From positions 1 to 52,570 of the forward strand of contig CALSOP010000004.1 of NCBI GenBank assembly GCA_943788005.1: 52,570 bases of DNA, read 5' to 3'. The notes under the pieces are model-generated. The model did no database searches. It saw only the letters and a list, made by a program, of their open reading frames with translations, and had not been told where the DNA came from. Position 1 is the stretch's first letter. Every line of letters begins with the position of its first letter. Source of the DNA: an uncultured Gammaproteobacteria bacterium (lineage in GTDB: Bacteria > Pseudomonadota > Gammaproteobacteria > Eutrophobiales > Eutrophobiaceae). The translations under genes and the position numbers were made by a program. Shown here piece by piece: positions 31,557 through 40,295 of this stretch.

Positions 31557-31592
31557 TTCGCATATCACTTTATTATATTTGATAATTAAAAC

Positions 31593-31648
31593 GATTGACG
31601 GTTTATTGAAGTGCCGTCATCTCGCTTAGTGTTCAACTATTAAGCGAG
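31593..31648 (-). promoter_or_regulatory. Expression platform hairpins of the metH leader
   Basis: Two hairpins lie between the SAH aptamer and metH. The first pairs CTCGCTTA and TAAGCGAG (31621-31628 with 31641-31648). The second pairs TGACGG and CCGTCA (31596-31601 with 31614-31619) and is followed on the minus strand by CGTTTTAATT, a weak terminator-like tail. The first stem uses bases 31646-31648, which are also needed for the aptamer pseudoknot, so the two folds exclude each other. Confidence 0.7.
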
Positions 31649-31716
31649 CGCGGTTTTTTAGTGCTACGACTGAGCCTGGCAACAGCGTTATACTGTCGTC
31701 GCAGCGCTCCTCAGAA
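31646..31716 (-). promoter_or_regulatory. S-adenosylhomocysteine (SAH) riboswitch of metH
   Basis: Read on the minus strand, the leader contains CTGAGGAGCGCTGCGACGAC, then a small stem and GCCAGGCTCAG, then GCGCTC at 31651-31646. This is the SAH riboswitch pattern: a closing stem CTGAG/CTCAG, the conserved GAGGAGCGCUGC core, the GCCAGGCUC strand, and a downstream GCGCUC that forms the pseudoknot with GAGCGC. These riboswitches turn on SAH-recycling and methionine genes such as metH when SAH builds up. It starts about 13 bases after the inferred transcription start. Confidence 0.9.
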
Positions 31717-31735
31717 CGTATTTTGAAGGCTGCGA

Positions 31736-31764
31736 AGTATAGACTATGACACTCTCTATTCCAA
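31736..31764 (-). promoter_or_regulatory. Sigma-70 type promoter of metH
   Basis: On the minus strand the -35 hexamer is TTGGAA (31764-31759), the spacer is 17 bases and the -10 is TATACT (31741-31736). The predicted start near 31729 places the SAH aptamer at the very 5' end of the transcript. The promoter sits directly after the stop of the small membrane protein gene, so metH need not depend on the transporter operon upstream. Confidence 0.75.
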
Positions 31765-31766
31765 GA

Positions 31767-32063
31767 TTAGTGGTGTGCTTGTGCTAAAAAATAGTTATTC
31801 AGTAATGGCATGTGCCGTCTTGGGACGTAATATAAACCACGCGATGTAACCAATAGGCCAAGCCTAATAAGAGCCCATGTCATGCCTTTGGTCAATGCTA
31901 ACGCGGCTGCGATGACGAAGATTAGCGGTAATATCGCCCCTTTTAGCGCCCATATCGCGTGTGGCAGCGAATCACCGTATATCCACAGTATGCTGCACAC
32001 ATAGACCGAGCATAGGATAATGAAGATAAATACTTCTGTTGAGTTACTGAATGAAAAAGACAC
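31767..32063 (-). CDS. Small membrane protein linked to OFA transporter
   Basis: The 98-residue protein has two membrane helices (about residues 10-28 and 38-60) and a C-terminal hydrophilic tail ending LLNNYFLAQAHH. It begins ten bases after the transporter stop, so it is co-transcribed. Small membrane partners encoded after OFA-type MFS genes are known, but I cannot confirm that this one belongs to that family. Confidence 0.7.
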   Translation of the reverse strand: MSFSFSNSTEVFIFIILCSVYVCSILWIYGDSLPHAIWALKGAILPLIFVIAAALALTKGMTWALIRLGLLVTSRGLYYVPRRHMPLLNNYFLAQAHH

Positions 32064-32073
32064 TGTATTTCTC

Positions 32074-33762
32074 CTAATCTTTCATGTGATGTTTGGGATT
32101 CACCGGCCGCATCGTCGCATTGGCTATTAATGCAACAAATAAGATTGCTGCCATTAAATACATGGTTGTATTGTAGAGACTCGATGTTGGATCGACTGTT
32201 CCTGTCGGCGCTATTTCCATCAATTTACTTATTGTCACTGTTTTTGCAGCAACCAATTGATCTAATTGTTCCACACCAGCACCGAATGTAGCTTGAAAGT
32301 CAGCTGGGCTTATCTTAGTTATTAGGTCATTTATAGCGTCCTTAACCGATATTTCTCTAAGTGATGTAATGGCTAGAGGACCAAAAACACCCGCGCTAGC
32401 CCAGGCAGTAAGGAGTCGACCATGTATACCGCCAACAAACTTGGTACCGAAGATATCTGCTAAATAAGCAGGAATCGTGGCGAAACCACCGCCGTACATG
32501 GTGAAGATAATCATCGTTGCGGCGTAGAAATAAACTAGCCAGACAACTGAAGGGTCAATGCTGGCTTGTTGTGCGGTGTATGGAATAGAGCAATATAAAA
32601 TAATGCCGAGTGTGAAAAAGATCCAATAGGTATTACGTCTCCCTAAATAATCAGAGGCGCTCGCCCATACAATTCGACCACACATATTAAAGACACTGAT
32701 CATAAGGACGTAGGTTGATGCGAAGCCAAAATCGACAATATCGGGAAGGTTACTACCAAAGATTTCATTAATCATGGTCTTGGCAACAGCTAACACACCA
32801 ATACCTGCTGTTACGTTAAAACAGAGCACGACCCAGAGTTGGTAAAACTGAGGAGTCTTAAGCGCTTCATCGATATGAACACTATGTTGTGAAACCATTG
32901 CATGCTGTTCATCTTCCGGAGGTGGTTCCCATCCAGCCGGTTTCCAGCCTTCACGGGGCACACGGTATCCAAATGCCGCGCACATCATAATGACGAAATA
33001 GATAGCACCTAAGGTAAAAAAGGCTTCTGCGACACCCACGGTACCGGTTCCAACCACATAAACACCGGCATCTCCGGGTACAAGCATGTTGGCAATATCA
33101 TTCGCACCAACAATAACGACTTCTTGTAGGTTGCCGGCGATTTCAGCCAAGCGACGTCCTGATTCATCTGTTGTTAACGTTACGCTATCAACGGTTCCGA
33201 GATAATCAGGTGCTTTATAGAATATTTTAACAAATGGCTCAATCATGAATTTTGCGATCATGGCGCCACCACCAAAGCCCATAATAGCGATACCGGTTGC
33301 CATACCGCGTCTATCTGGAAACCAACGTATCAATGTACTAACAGGGGAGACGTAACCGAGGCCTAAGCCACAGCCACCAATGACACCGTAACCTAGATAA
33401 AGTAACCAAAGTTGCCCAGTGAGTATGCCAATACCGCCAATCATGAAGCCACCACCCCAACAACAAGCGGCAACGGTGCCGACCATACGCGGACCAACTT
33501 TTTCCAGCCATTTGCCGGCAACGGCAGCTGATAAACCAAGAAAGACAATAGCGACAGTAAATACCCAAACAACACTTTTAAGAGTCCAATCATCCGCTGC
33601 ACTGGTGACCACACCGAGACGTTTAATAAGAGAAGGGTTAAATAGACTCCATGCATAAACGGAGCCGATACAAAGGTGGATTCCCAAGGCAGCAGGGGCT
33701 ATTAACCAACGGTTAAAGCCTTCTTTGGCTACGATGTGTTGTTTAGTCAATATATCAAGCAT
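32074..33762 (-). CDS. OFA-family MFS transporter (oxalate/formate antiporter-like)
   Basis: The 562-residue protein has twelve membrane helices. It has the OFA pattern: NRWLIAPAALGIHLCIGSVYAWSLF at the N-terminus, GYGVIGGCGLGLGYVSPVSTLIRWFPDRRGMATGIAIMGFGGGA in the middle, and ASDYLGRRNTYWIFF as the second MFS loop. It is larger than usual because of an insert (about residues 180-240) between helices 6 and 7 that is probably periplasmic or cytosolic. Members move oxalate, formate, lactate or other small carboxylates; the substrate is not decided. A small membrane protein gene follows. Confidence 0.88.
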   Translation of the reverse strand: MLDILTKQHIVAKEGFNRWLIAPAALGIHLCIGSVYAWSLFNPSLIKRLGVVTSAADDWTLKSVVWVFTVAIVFLGLSAAVAGKWLEKVGPRMVGTVAACCWGGGFMIGGIGILTGQLWLLYLGYGVIGGCGLGLGYVSPVSTLIRWFPDRRGMATGIAIMGFGGGAMIAKFMIEPFVKIFYKAPDYLGTVDSVTLTTDESGRRLAEIAGNLQEVVIVGANDIANMLVPGDAGVYVVGTGTVGVAEAFFTLGAIYFVIMMCAAFGYRVPREGWKPAGWEPPPEDEQHAMVSQHSVHIDEALKTPQFYQLWVVLCFNVTAGIGVLAVAKTMINEIFGSNLPDIVDFGFASTYVLMISVFNMCGRIVWASASDYLGRRNTYWIFFTLGIILYCSIPYTAQQASIDPSVVWLVYFYAATMIIFTMYGGGFATIPAYLADIFGTKFVGGIHGRLLTAWASAGVFGPLAITSLREISVKDAINDLITKISPADFQATFGAGVEQLDQLVAAKTVTISKLMEIAPTGTVDPTSSLYNTTMYLMAAILFVALIANATMRPVNPKHHMKD

Positions 33763-33890
33763 GTAGTGATAACTCCCCGTCAGAATTCATATATGTTTAA
33801 CTAAGGACATTAGTTTTCAACACATAGTGGCAGACTTTTATTTTAATTTATTTTTGTGCCGTTTTTTGTGAAACATTGAAAAAGATTAAT
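33763..33890. other. Divergent upstream region of OFA transporter and B12 operon
   Basis: This is an AT-rich region with the OFA transporter start on the left and the B12 riboswitch promoter on the right. No clear promoter hexamers for the transporter were found. Confidence 0.4.
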
Positions 33891-33919
33891 TTGACTAACA
33901 CAGGATAGTCAGTATCCTG
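33891..33919 (+). promoter_or_regulatory. Promoter with embedded inverted repeat before the cobalamin riboswitch
   Basis: The -35 is TTGACT (33891-33896) and the -10 is TATCCT (33913-33918), with a 16-base spacer, giving a start near 33925. A perfect inverted repeat CAGGATA-GTCAG-TATCCTG (33901-33919) covers the spacer and the -10, so a repressor binding there would block the promoter. The start lies just before the riboswitch. Confidence 0.7.
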
Positions 33920-33927
33920 CGCGATTG

Positions 33928-34140
33928 AAAGTATTAGGTGCCAACTGTGTCACCACAGTTGTATTAAACGGGAAGTCGGTGCGTATTTTATACAATTCCG
34001 ACGCTGCCCCCGCAACGGTAGACGAGTTAAAGTTTATTCATGAAGTCACTGTGTCGTATGTCATAAAACGATATGGGAAGGCGAATAAATAAATGCAAAG
34101 CATTACTCGTAAGCCCGGAGACCGGCCTGATATTTATTAA
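33928..34140 (+). promoter_or_regulatory. Cobalamin (B12) riboswitch
   Basis: The conserved elements appear in order: AGGTGCC (33936-33942), GGGAAGTCGGTG, CCGACGCTGCCCCCGCAACGGTA, and the B12 box AAGCCCGGAGACCGGCCTG at 34111-34129. Together they are diagnostic of the AdoCbl-class aptamer. It represses the btuB-like operon when cobalamin is plentiful. Confidence 0.96.
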
Positions 34141-34217
34141 ACCACGCTGCGGGCGGCTGTGAAGGCTATCATTATGGATACAGAATTCTCTGTAGACATC
34201 ATATTAGCTCTTAGTTG

Positions 34218-34264
34218 CTCCCAGCATAAATATAATCAATAGGTGCGGCGGGCACCCTAGGGAG
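34218..34264 (+). promoter_or_regulatory. Putative RBS-sequestering platform of the B12 operon
   Basis: The Shine-Dalgarno AGGGAG (34259-34264) before the TonB receptor start can pair with CTCCC at 34218-34222. Between them a stem GGTGC/GCACC (34242-34246 with 34252-34256) brings the two together. This fits translational control by the upstream riboswitch; there is no terminator T run. Confidence 0.55.
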
Positions 34265-34272
34265 TTATAAAA

Positions 34273-36309
34273 TTGCGTAATTTTATTTTACCGTTACTTA
34301 TATATTCACTCATATTTTCAAACGCTGTTATTGCAGAAAATCTAACATTAGACCCTTTAACAGTTATTTCAACACGCTTAGATGATGAAATTGTTAGCAC
34401 ACCTAAAAATGTTACGATTATTACTTCAGAACAAATAGAAGCCTCACCGGCACAGACAATTCCTGAATTACTTTCGCTCGAAGCAGGAATATTAAGTCGA
34501 AGTTTTTTTGGAAATTCAGCGGCAAGAAGCACTATTGATATCCGTGGGTTTGGTGCAAACTCAACTCAGAATACATTGATACTTTTAGATGGTCGTCGTT
34601 TAAATGACATTGACCAATCTTCGATTAATTATGCGGCTATACCTATTCATAACATCGAGCGAATTGAAATTGTTCGTGGGTCTGGAGGCGTATTATATGG
34701 TGATGGTGCGGTTGGTGGTGCCATTAATATAATAACAAAACGCGCTCAGGCTGGAGAAAAATCAGGAGCCACAAAGGCTTCATACGGTTCTTATGCCACG
34801 AGTCAAGCCGAAGGTACTTTAGCATTAGGAACAAAAAATTACGGAATTAATATTGCAGCAAACTATATTGATTCGAATGGCTATAGAAATAACAACAAAT
34901 TAATACAAAGAAATATACAAGCAGATATTAGACGAGATATTAGTAATGGAGAACTATTTATTAAAACCGGAGCATCAAATCAGGACTTAGGTCTTCCAGG
35001 TAATAGACAAGTATCTCCTACAACCAACGTCAATTTATTAGTTACTGATCGACAAGGCGCAAGCACACCTAAAGATTTTGCAAAAGAAGAATCTCACTTT
35101 ATAACCTTAGGTGGACTTCAACAAATAAACGATAATGTTGAGGCAATTCTAGATTTTGGCTATCGATTTAAAAACCAAAATGCATTTTTTGACCAAAGTG
35201 GCTTCCCAAGCTCACTTGACTCAGACTTTGATATTTGGTCAATAACACCTAGATTGAATATTGATACTGAGCTTTCTAAATTGAATCACCATATAACAGT
35301 TGGTGCAGACATTTATTATCATAACTATGATTCCAATCGATCACCTACCTTAGCTACGAGTGATAATCCAATTCATAAATTAGGTGTAGATCAAAAAACA
35401 TTTGCTCTTTATTTCAATAATTTGATTGATATAACAAATTCAACTCATTTTGAATTTGGGGCAAGAGTTCAGCATGTAAGTATAAATGCAGTAGATGAAC
35501 TTAATACTTCTGCACCTGGCGTTAATGGCTTTGAAACTAAGGCCGCTGATGTCGCTCAGAATAATACTGAAGAAATGTATAACATCGGTGTTCGACATCA
35601 AATTACAAATAATACTTCAGTTTTTAGTAGTGTTGGGAGGAGCGTTCGCTTTGGAAATGTCGATGATATCTACGATGGTTTTAGTAAGTTCACTTTCTTA
35701 AAACCACAGATAGCAATTCATTTTGATCTTGGAGTTAGTTTTAATTCAGAAAAACTATCTGCATCTGTTTCTGCTTATCTTATGGATTTAAAAAATGAGA
35801 TTCACTTCAATGCAGCAGCAAGCACTTTTGGAACAAATGTTAATCTTGACCCAACACAACGCGAAGGTATTGAAACTACTATTGAATTGATGCCATTTGA
35901 TGTCGTTTCAATCCGAGGTAATTATGCATATCTTGTCTCTGAATTCGATGAAGGCATTTTAGCCGGCAATGAAGTTCCCTTGATACCTAAGCATACTGGA
36001 AGCGTGTCAGCTAGTTGGAATGTGAATTCGATGGTTACGGTTACTTCTATCTGGCGATATGTAGGTGAAAAACGGTTCGATAATGATCAAAATAACAATT
36101 TCGGTCAAAAAATACCTGACTATGACGTGTTAGATTTAAAATTAAAGGGACATTATCACGGTTGGGCTGCAGATGTGTCTTTTAATAATTTGCTTGATGA
36201 AAAAGCCTTTGATTACGCTGTCAGAAGCACGACAACAGCAGGAAAATATAATGCACAACCATTGCCAGAACGAAATATAACTGTATCCATAAGTTATAAC
36301 TTCAATTAG
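34273..36309 (+). CDS. btuB: TonB-dependent outer-membrane receptor, BtuB-type
   Basis: The 678-residue protein has a signal peptide ending near VIAENLT, a TonB-box-like LTVISTR at about residues 28-34, a plug domain (IPELLSLEAGILSR, DIRGFGANSTQNTLILLDGRRLND, IERIEIVRGSGGVLYGDGAVGGAINIITK) and a long beta barrel ending NITVSISYNFN. The final residue is Asn rather than the usual Phe. The start is TTG at 34273, eight bases after AGGGAG; no ATG fits better. The B12 riboswitch ahead, and the adenosyltransferase gene downstream, say it takes up cobalamin. Confidence 0.9.
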   Translation: MRNFILPLLIYSLIFSNAVIAENLTLDPLTVISTRLDDEIVSTPKNVTIITSEQIEASPAQTIPELLSLEAGILSRSFFGNSAARSTIDIRGFGANSTQNTLILLDGRRLNDIDQSSINYAAIPIHNIERIEIVRGSGGVLYGDGAVGGAINIITKRAQAGEKSGATKASYGSYATSQAEGTLALGTKNYGINIAANYIDSNGYRNNNKLIQRNIQADIRRDISNGELFIKTGASNQDLGLPGNRQVSPTTNVNLLVTDRQGASTPKDFAKEESHFITLGGLQQINDNVEAILDFGYRFKNQNAFFDQSGFPSSLDSDFDIWSITPRLNIDTELSKLNHHITVGADIYYHNYDSNRSPTLATSDNPIHKLGVDQKTFALYFNNLIDITNSTHFEFGARVQHVSINAVDELNTSAPGVNGFETKAADVAQNNTEEMYNIGVRHQITNNTSVFSSVGRSVRFGNVDDIYDGFSKFTFLKPQIAIHFDLGVSFNSEKLSASVSAYLMDLKNEIHFNAAASTFGTNVNLDPTQREGIETTIELMPFDVVSIRGNYAYLVSEFDEGILAGNEVPLIPKHTGSVSASWNVNSMVTVTSIWRYVGEKRFDNDQNNNFGQKIPDYDVLDLKLKGHYHGWAADVSFNNLLDEKAFDYAVRSTTTAGKYNAQPLPERNITVSISYNFN

Positions 36310-36368
36310 AAGTCTCTATCTCCTATAATCAACAAGTAATTTTAGACCTCATCCTATGGAGCTATGTA

Positions 36369-36896
36369 ATGACGAAACATAAGAATCTTTTTATATTAAT
36401 ATTAGTTCTACTTGCAGTCTTCTCCAGGTTGATTCCTCACCCATTAAATTTGACGCCTATAGGTGCTCTCGGTCTTTTTGCGGGAGCTTATATCATTGAT
36501 AAAAGAGTATGGCTGTTGCCTGTTTGCGCATTATTACTGAGTGATTTTTTTGTAGGGTTTTACGAGCCAATTGGCATGCTATTTGTGTACCTTGGATTTG
36601 CCTTAAGTGCCTTTATAGGACGCTTACTTCTTACTGATAAACGCACATCGCTTAGGCTTGGCGGAGCAGCATTATCTTCAGCAACATTATTTTTTATTGT
36701 TTCAAATTTTGGAACATGGCTGTCAGGAACATTGTACCCAATGTCATTAGCTGGATTGGCTGAATGTTTTGTAATGGCAATTCCTTTTTATGGGAATACC
36801 TTACTAGGTGATCTTTTTTATGTGACAGTATTATTTGGTTTTTTTGAAGGCTCACAAGTCTGGATGCAAAAGCGGAATATTACTCAAACCGCTTAA
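36369..36896 (+). CDS. DUF6580-type membrane protein, candidate B12 transporter component
   Basis: The 175-residue protein has about five membrane helices, with the pattern SRLIPHPLNLTPIGALGLFAGAYI and LLPVCALLLSDFFVGFYEPIGM of the DUF6580 family; the layout resembles ECF-transporter substrate subunits. It lies between btuB and the adenosyltransferase gene under the same riboswitch. No btuCD or ECF ATPase is in view. Inner-membrane passage of cobalamin or a precursor is inferred from position only. Confidence 0.78.
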   Translation: MTKHKNLFILILVLLAVFSRLIPHPLNLTPIGALGLFAGAYIIDKRVWLLPVCALLLSDFFVGFYEPIGMLFVYLGFALSAFIGRLLLTDKRTSLRLGGAALSSATLFFIVSNFGTWLSGTLYPMSLAGLAECFVMAIPFYGNTLLGDLFYVTVLFGFFEGSQVWMQKRNITQTA

Positions 36897-36922
36897 ATAA
36901 AACATAGAAGGAAACTATTCTA

Positions 36923-37483
36923 ATGGGGAATAGATTGTCAAAAATCTATACTCGCACAGGCGATGATGGCACTACAGACTTGGCCAATGGCGAACGCATT
37001 GATAAATCAAATATTCGTGTTGATGTCATGGGTGATGTCGATGAACTAAACAGTCTATGTGGTGTGCTTGGCGCGAGCGGTGTTCCCGATGATGTCTCTG
37101 GCTATTTGCTCAATATCCAGCATCGATTGTTTGATATCGGTGGTGAACTAGCAATACCTGGCAATGCGGCCATTGACCCTGTTAGTGTCGATAGGCTGGA
37201 AGAACTCATCGATACTTACAACGAAGGTTTGCCTGCCTTAAAAGAATTTATATTGCCTGGTGGTTCTCTATCTGCGTCAGTTTGCCATTTAGCGAGGAGT
37301 GTGTGCCGAAGAGTGGAGCGCAATCTTGTTGCCATGAGTAGAAGCGAATATATTAATCCAGAATCATTGCGTTATATTAATCGTCTATCTGATTTGTTTT
37401 TTGTGCTGGCAAGAGCCCTCAATCAAGAAAAAGGTGGTAAAGAAATATTTTGGGATAGCGAGCGATTAAAGCGTTCTGTTTAA
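36923..37483 (+). CDS. pduO: PduO-type cob(I)alamin adenosyltransferase
   Basis: This enzyme adds the adenosyl group from ATP to reduced corrinoid. The 186-residue protein has the ATP-binding N-terminal motif YTRTGDDGTTDL, GDVDELNS, RSVCRRVERNLV and the C-terminal NRLSDLFFVLARALN, all typical of the PduO/MMAB class. It is last in the riboswitch operon, 26 bases after the DUF6580 gene. No adenosylcobalamin-dependent enzyme is seen in this window, so its product may serve the riboswitch ligand pool or enzymes elsewhere. Confidence 0.92.
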   Translation: MGNRLSKIYTRTGDDGTTDLANGERIDKSNIRVDVMGDVDELNSLCGVLGASGVPDDVSGYLLNIQHRLFDIGGELAIPGNAAIDPVSVDRLEELIDTYNEGLPALKEFILPGGSLSASVCHLARSVCRRVERNLVAMSRSEYINPESLRYINRLSDLFFVLARALNQEKGGKEIFWDSERLKRSV

Positions 37484-37486
37484 TTA

Positions 37487-38163
37487 TTAATACTTTTTCT
37501 CTAACTCCATTATGCGTCCTTCACGTTTCATATCTAACTTGCCAAGGAAAGACATACCAAGCAGGGTAATTGCGGGGAAACTCCCTTCGTGTACAACACC
37601 TTCTATATTTCGTAACTCTATATTGCCTACGCGTACTCTTTTTAGGTTAACGATATATATTTCATCTTTTCCAGAAGCGGTATAAGACATTCCTTTTTTG
37701 CCGGTTAATTTGTAATCTATGCCGAGGCGCTTGGCAATATTGCTGTTCATTGAAACAGCGCTTGCGCCAGTGTCGATAACGAAAGCTCACAGAGGAACCG
37801 ATTGATGCTGCCATGAGAGGCTATACATGCCGCCAGCGATCGGGCGCTATGATTAGTTTTTCACCGCTAGTAGGCTTGTTGTTAGCTCTGTTAGCTGCCT
37901 AGATGTGTCCCTAGTGTATAGACTTCTTGGTTTCCTTCTATTTCAATAATCGCTTGCTTGCTATTAGCTCCGATTAGCAAAGCCCCTTCGGGGCTAACTT
38001 TACCTTTTTTTAGTACACGTTGTTTTCCATCAATTGTTACAATAGCTTTGTCTTTAAAAAGACCATTAATAACGATTTTTTCTACAGCAATTGCAGAGAA
38101 ACTTACCAATAACATTAAGAAAGACAATGGAATTATTATGTTAATCAATTTAGACAAGTCCAT
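37487..38163 (-). CDS. Retropepsin-like (clan AA) aspartic protease, frameshifted
   Basis: Two clean frames are joined by damaged sequence. The N-terminal 90 residues (from 38163) carry a signal peptide or anchor and a small beta domain (EKIVINGLFKDKAIVTIDGKQRVL). The C-terminal 87 residues (from 37750) continue the catalytic fold (LLGMSFLGKLDM). Between them, shifted frames read VIDTGASAVSMNS, the D-T-G active site. About four indels in 37740-37890 would restore one protein of about 225 residues, matching the TIGR02281-type single-anchor family. Its function is unknown. It converges with pduO, with three bases between the stops. Confidence 0.78.
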
Positions 38164-38260
38164 AAAAACATATGATTTAAGCGGTTAAATTGTTATTTAT
38201 TTTTCAATTATTAAATGTAATGATTTGGTCAATTATTCTTATATAAGTTCTTTAAATTAA

Positions 38261-39376
38261 ATGATTATTATTCTAAAGCCTGATTCAGATAAGACTAGCA
38301 CCGAATATACTGATTTGGTGGCCTATCTCGACAATCTACCGAATATTACGGTTCGCATGCACGAAGAAAAGGGTGAGCAACAGCGTTTGACAGAGTTTTA
38401 TCTGGTTGGCGACACCATGCCGCTTGATGATGCGCATATCAGCAATTTCCCCCTGGTTGAAAGAGTAGTTCGCGTATCGCGAGAATATAGAGTCTTGGGG
38501 CGCCATAATGAAGATGTCCGTGCCAGTTATTTTGATTATAACGGCGTCCGCTTTGGGCAAGACGAATTCCATGTGTTTGCTGGCCTTTGCGCCGTTGATA
38601 CACGTGAACATGTTGAAATTGTAATGCGAGCGTTAAATGAACTCGGATTAAACTGCACGCGGATGGGTGCGTATAAACCGCGTACAAATCCTTATTCATT
38701 TCAAGGCTATGGAAAAGACTGCCTGCCTTATGTGTTTGAGCTGGCAGGTAAATACGATATCAAGGTAATAGCGATGGAAATTACGCATGATATCCATATA
38801 GAGGAGATCAGTCAGGCGCTAGAACAAGCGGGAAACCCAACTGGGGTTATGTTGCAGATTGGTACTCGGAATACCCAGAATTTTGAATTACTCAAAGCAG
38901 TAGGTCGTCAACGACAATTCCCGGTGTTAATCAAGCGAGGATTTGGTATCACCCTGGAAGAGTCATTGAATGCAGCAGAATATCTTGCCAGCGAAGGTAA
39001 TCACAATGTCGTTTTCTGCTTACGTGGTATGAAAACTAATATGGGAGATCCTCATCGAAACCTGGTTGACTTTGCCCATGTGCCGGTGGTCAAACGTTAT
39101 ACACATATGCCGGTTTGCATTGATCCATCACATTCTGTCGGTTCGCGTGAAGCCGGACCAGAAGGGATTTTAGATGTCATGCATGCTGCCGCACAAGGTG
39201 TCATTGCTGGAGCAAACATGGTGCTCGCTGATTTTCACCCTGATTCTACAAAGGCCTTGGTTGATGGTCCTCAAGCCTTAAAGATGAATGAGCTGGAATG
39301 GTTTGTGAACGATCTACAAATTGCCAGAGATGCATTTCTGGCACGCAAACAATGTCATGACAAATACAATAGTTAA
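38261..39376 (+). CDS. aroF: 3-deoxy-7-phosphoheptulonate synthase, type I-beta
   Basis: DAHP synthase makes the first intermediate of aromatic amino acid synthesis from PEP and erythrose-4-phosphate. The 371-residue protein has an N-terminal ferredoxin-like regulatory domain (MIIILKPDSDKTSTEYTDL to about 70) and a barrel with MGAYKPRTNPYSFQG, LQIGTRNTQNFELL, VLIKRGFG, CLRGMKTN and PVCIDPSHSVGSRE, the type I-beta pattern found in Thermotoga and many bacteria rather than the E. coli AroFGH class. No Shine-Dalgarno is obvious before the ATG. It is monocistronic. Confidence 0.92.
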   Translation: MIIILKPDSDKTSTEYTDLVAYLDNLPNITVRMHEEKGEQQRLTEFYLVGDTMPLDDAHISNFPLVERVVRVSREYRVLGRHNEDVRASYFDYNGVRFGQDEFHVFAGLCAVDTREHVEIVMRALNELGLNCTRMGAYKPRTNPYSFQGYGKDCLPYVFELAGKYDIKVIAMEITHDIHIEEISQALEQAGNPTGVMLQIGTRNTQNFELLKAVGRQRQFPVLIKRGFGITLEESLNAAEYLASEGNHNVVFCLRGMKTNMGDPHRNLVDFAHVPVVKRYTHMPVCIDPSHSVGSREAGPEGILDVMHAAAQGVIAGANMVLADFHPDSTKALVDGPQALKMNELEWFVNDLQIARDAFLARKQCHDKYNS

Positions 39377-39381
39377 TCGCT

Positions 39382-40290
39382 TTAAATTGTAATTTCTTTT
39401 TGTTTGGGAATGGTCTTTATATTCCAGTTTTTAATGGACCAATCTAATAATGACTCAAGGTCGGAGTCAATGGCTTCAGGCGGTGGTGATTGTCCAAGAA
39501 AGCAGAGCGCATCGAAAATTACTTTGGGTGGATCTTTGAGATTGATTTCTGCAGCATGAGATTGTTTGCTCACTTTACTGCCATCTTTATTTGTCGCAAC
39601 AGGCAAATGAAGATAGGTAGGTGTATGTACGCCAAGTAGTTTTTGTAAATATATCTGTCTTGGTGTTGAATCAAGTAAGTCTGCACCTCTGACGATTTCA
39701 TTGATATCCTGTTACGGCATCGTCTACAGTGACAGCCAGATGATAGGCGAATACAGTCCGTCCGTACGTTTAACGATAAAGTCGCCAACATCCGATTCTA
39801 GCGATTGAGTATATTCGCCCTTGCAATAGATCAGCAACCGGTATAGTTTCATTGCTTATTAGTTTTGATGCGGATCGAACGGCCCGTCAGACCGTCAGCC
39901 ACACCTTTACGACATGTGCCTGGATAAGGCTCTGTTTGCAGTATTTCCTTACGAGTACATGCAGCATGGGAAACGTGCATCCTCCTAGTGACGTTAGGGT
40001 CTCAAGTGCGGACTCGTATAGTTGAGAGTTCGTTGGCTTTGATAAACGATCTCTCCATCCCAAGTCAAACCTAGAGCCTCTAGTTGCTTGAGAATGACCT
40101 TGTCTGAACCAGGGACTGTGCGAGGCAGGTCGACGTCTTCTATTCGAACCAGCCACTGCCCATCTTTGTTGTCTGAGCTTGTAGGTAACTGCCTAAGGCG
40201 GCAATGACGGAACCGAAATGAAGAGGGCCGCTCGGCGTTGGAGCAAAGCGGCCACGATATTCAGAGTTATTATTCGAGTCAGAGATTAAA
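39382..40290 (-). CDS. gluQ: Glutamyl-Q tRNA(Asp) synthetase, heavily frameshifted
   Basis: GluQ attaches glutamate to queuosine in tRNA(Asp). Translated piecewise, the region reads [28 protein letters not shown] (nucleotide-binding HIGH-like motif), [37 protein letters not shown] and [15 protein letters not shown] (KMSKS-like), covering the family from end to end over about 300 codons. At least five frame changes lie between 39600 and 40200. The start is not clear: no ATG sits in the right frame after the dksA stop. The dksA-gluQ order is standard in gammaproteobacteria. The queuosine gene queF is also in this window. Confidence 0.85.
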
Positions 40291-40295
40291 ACAAA

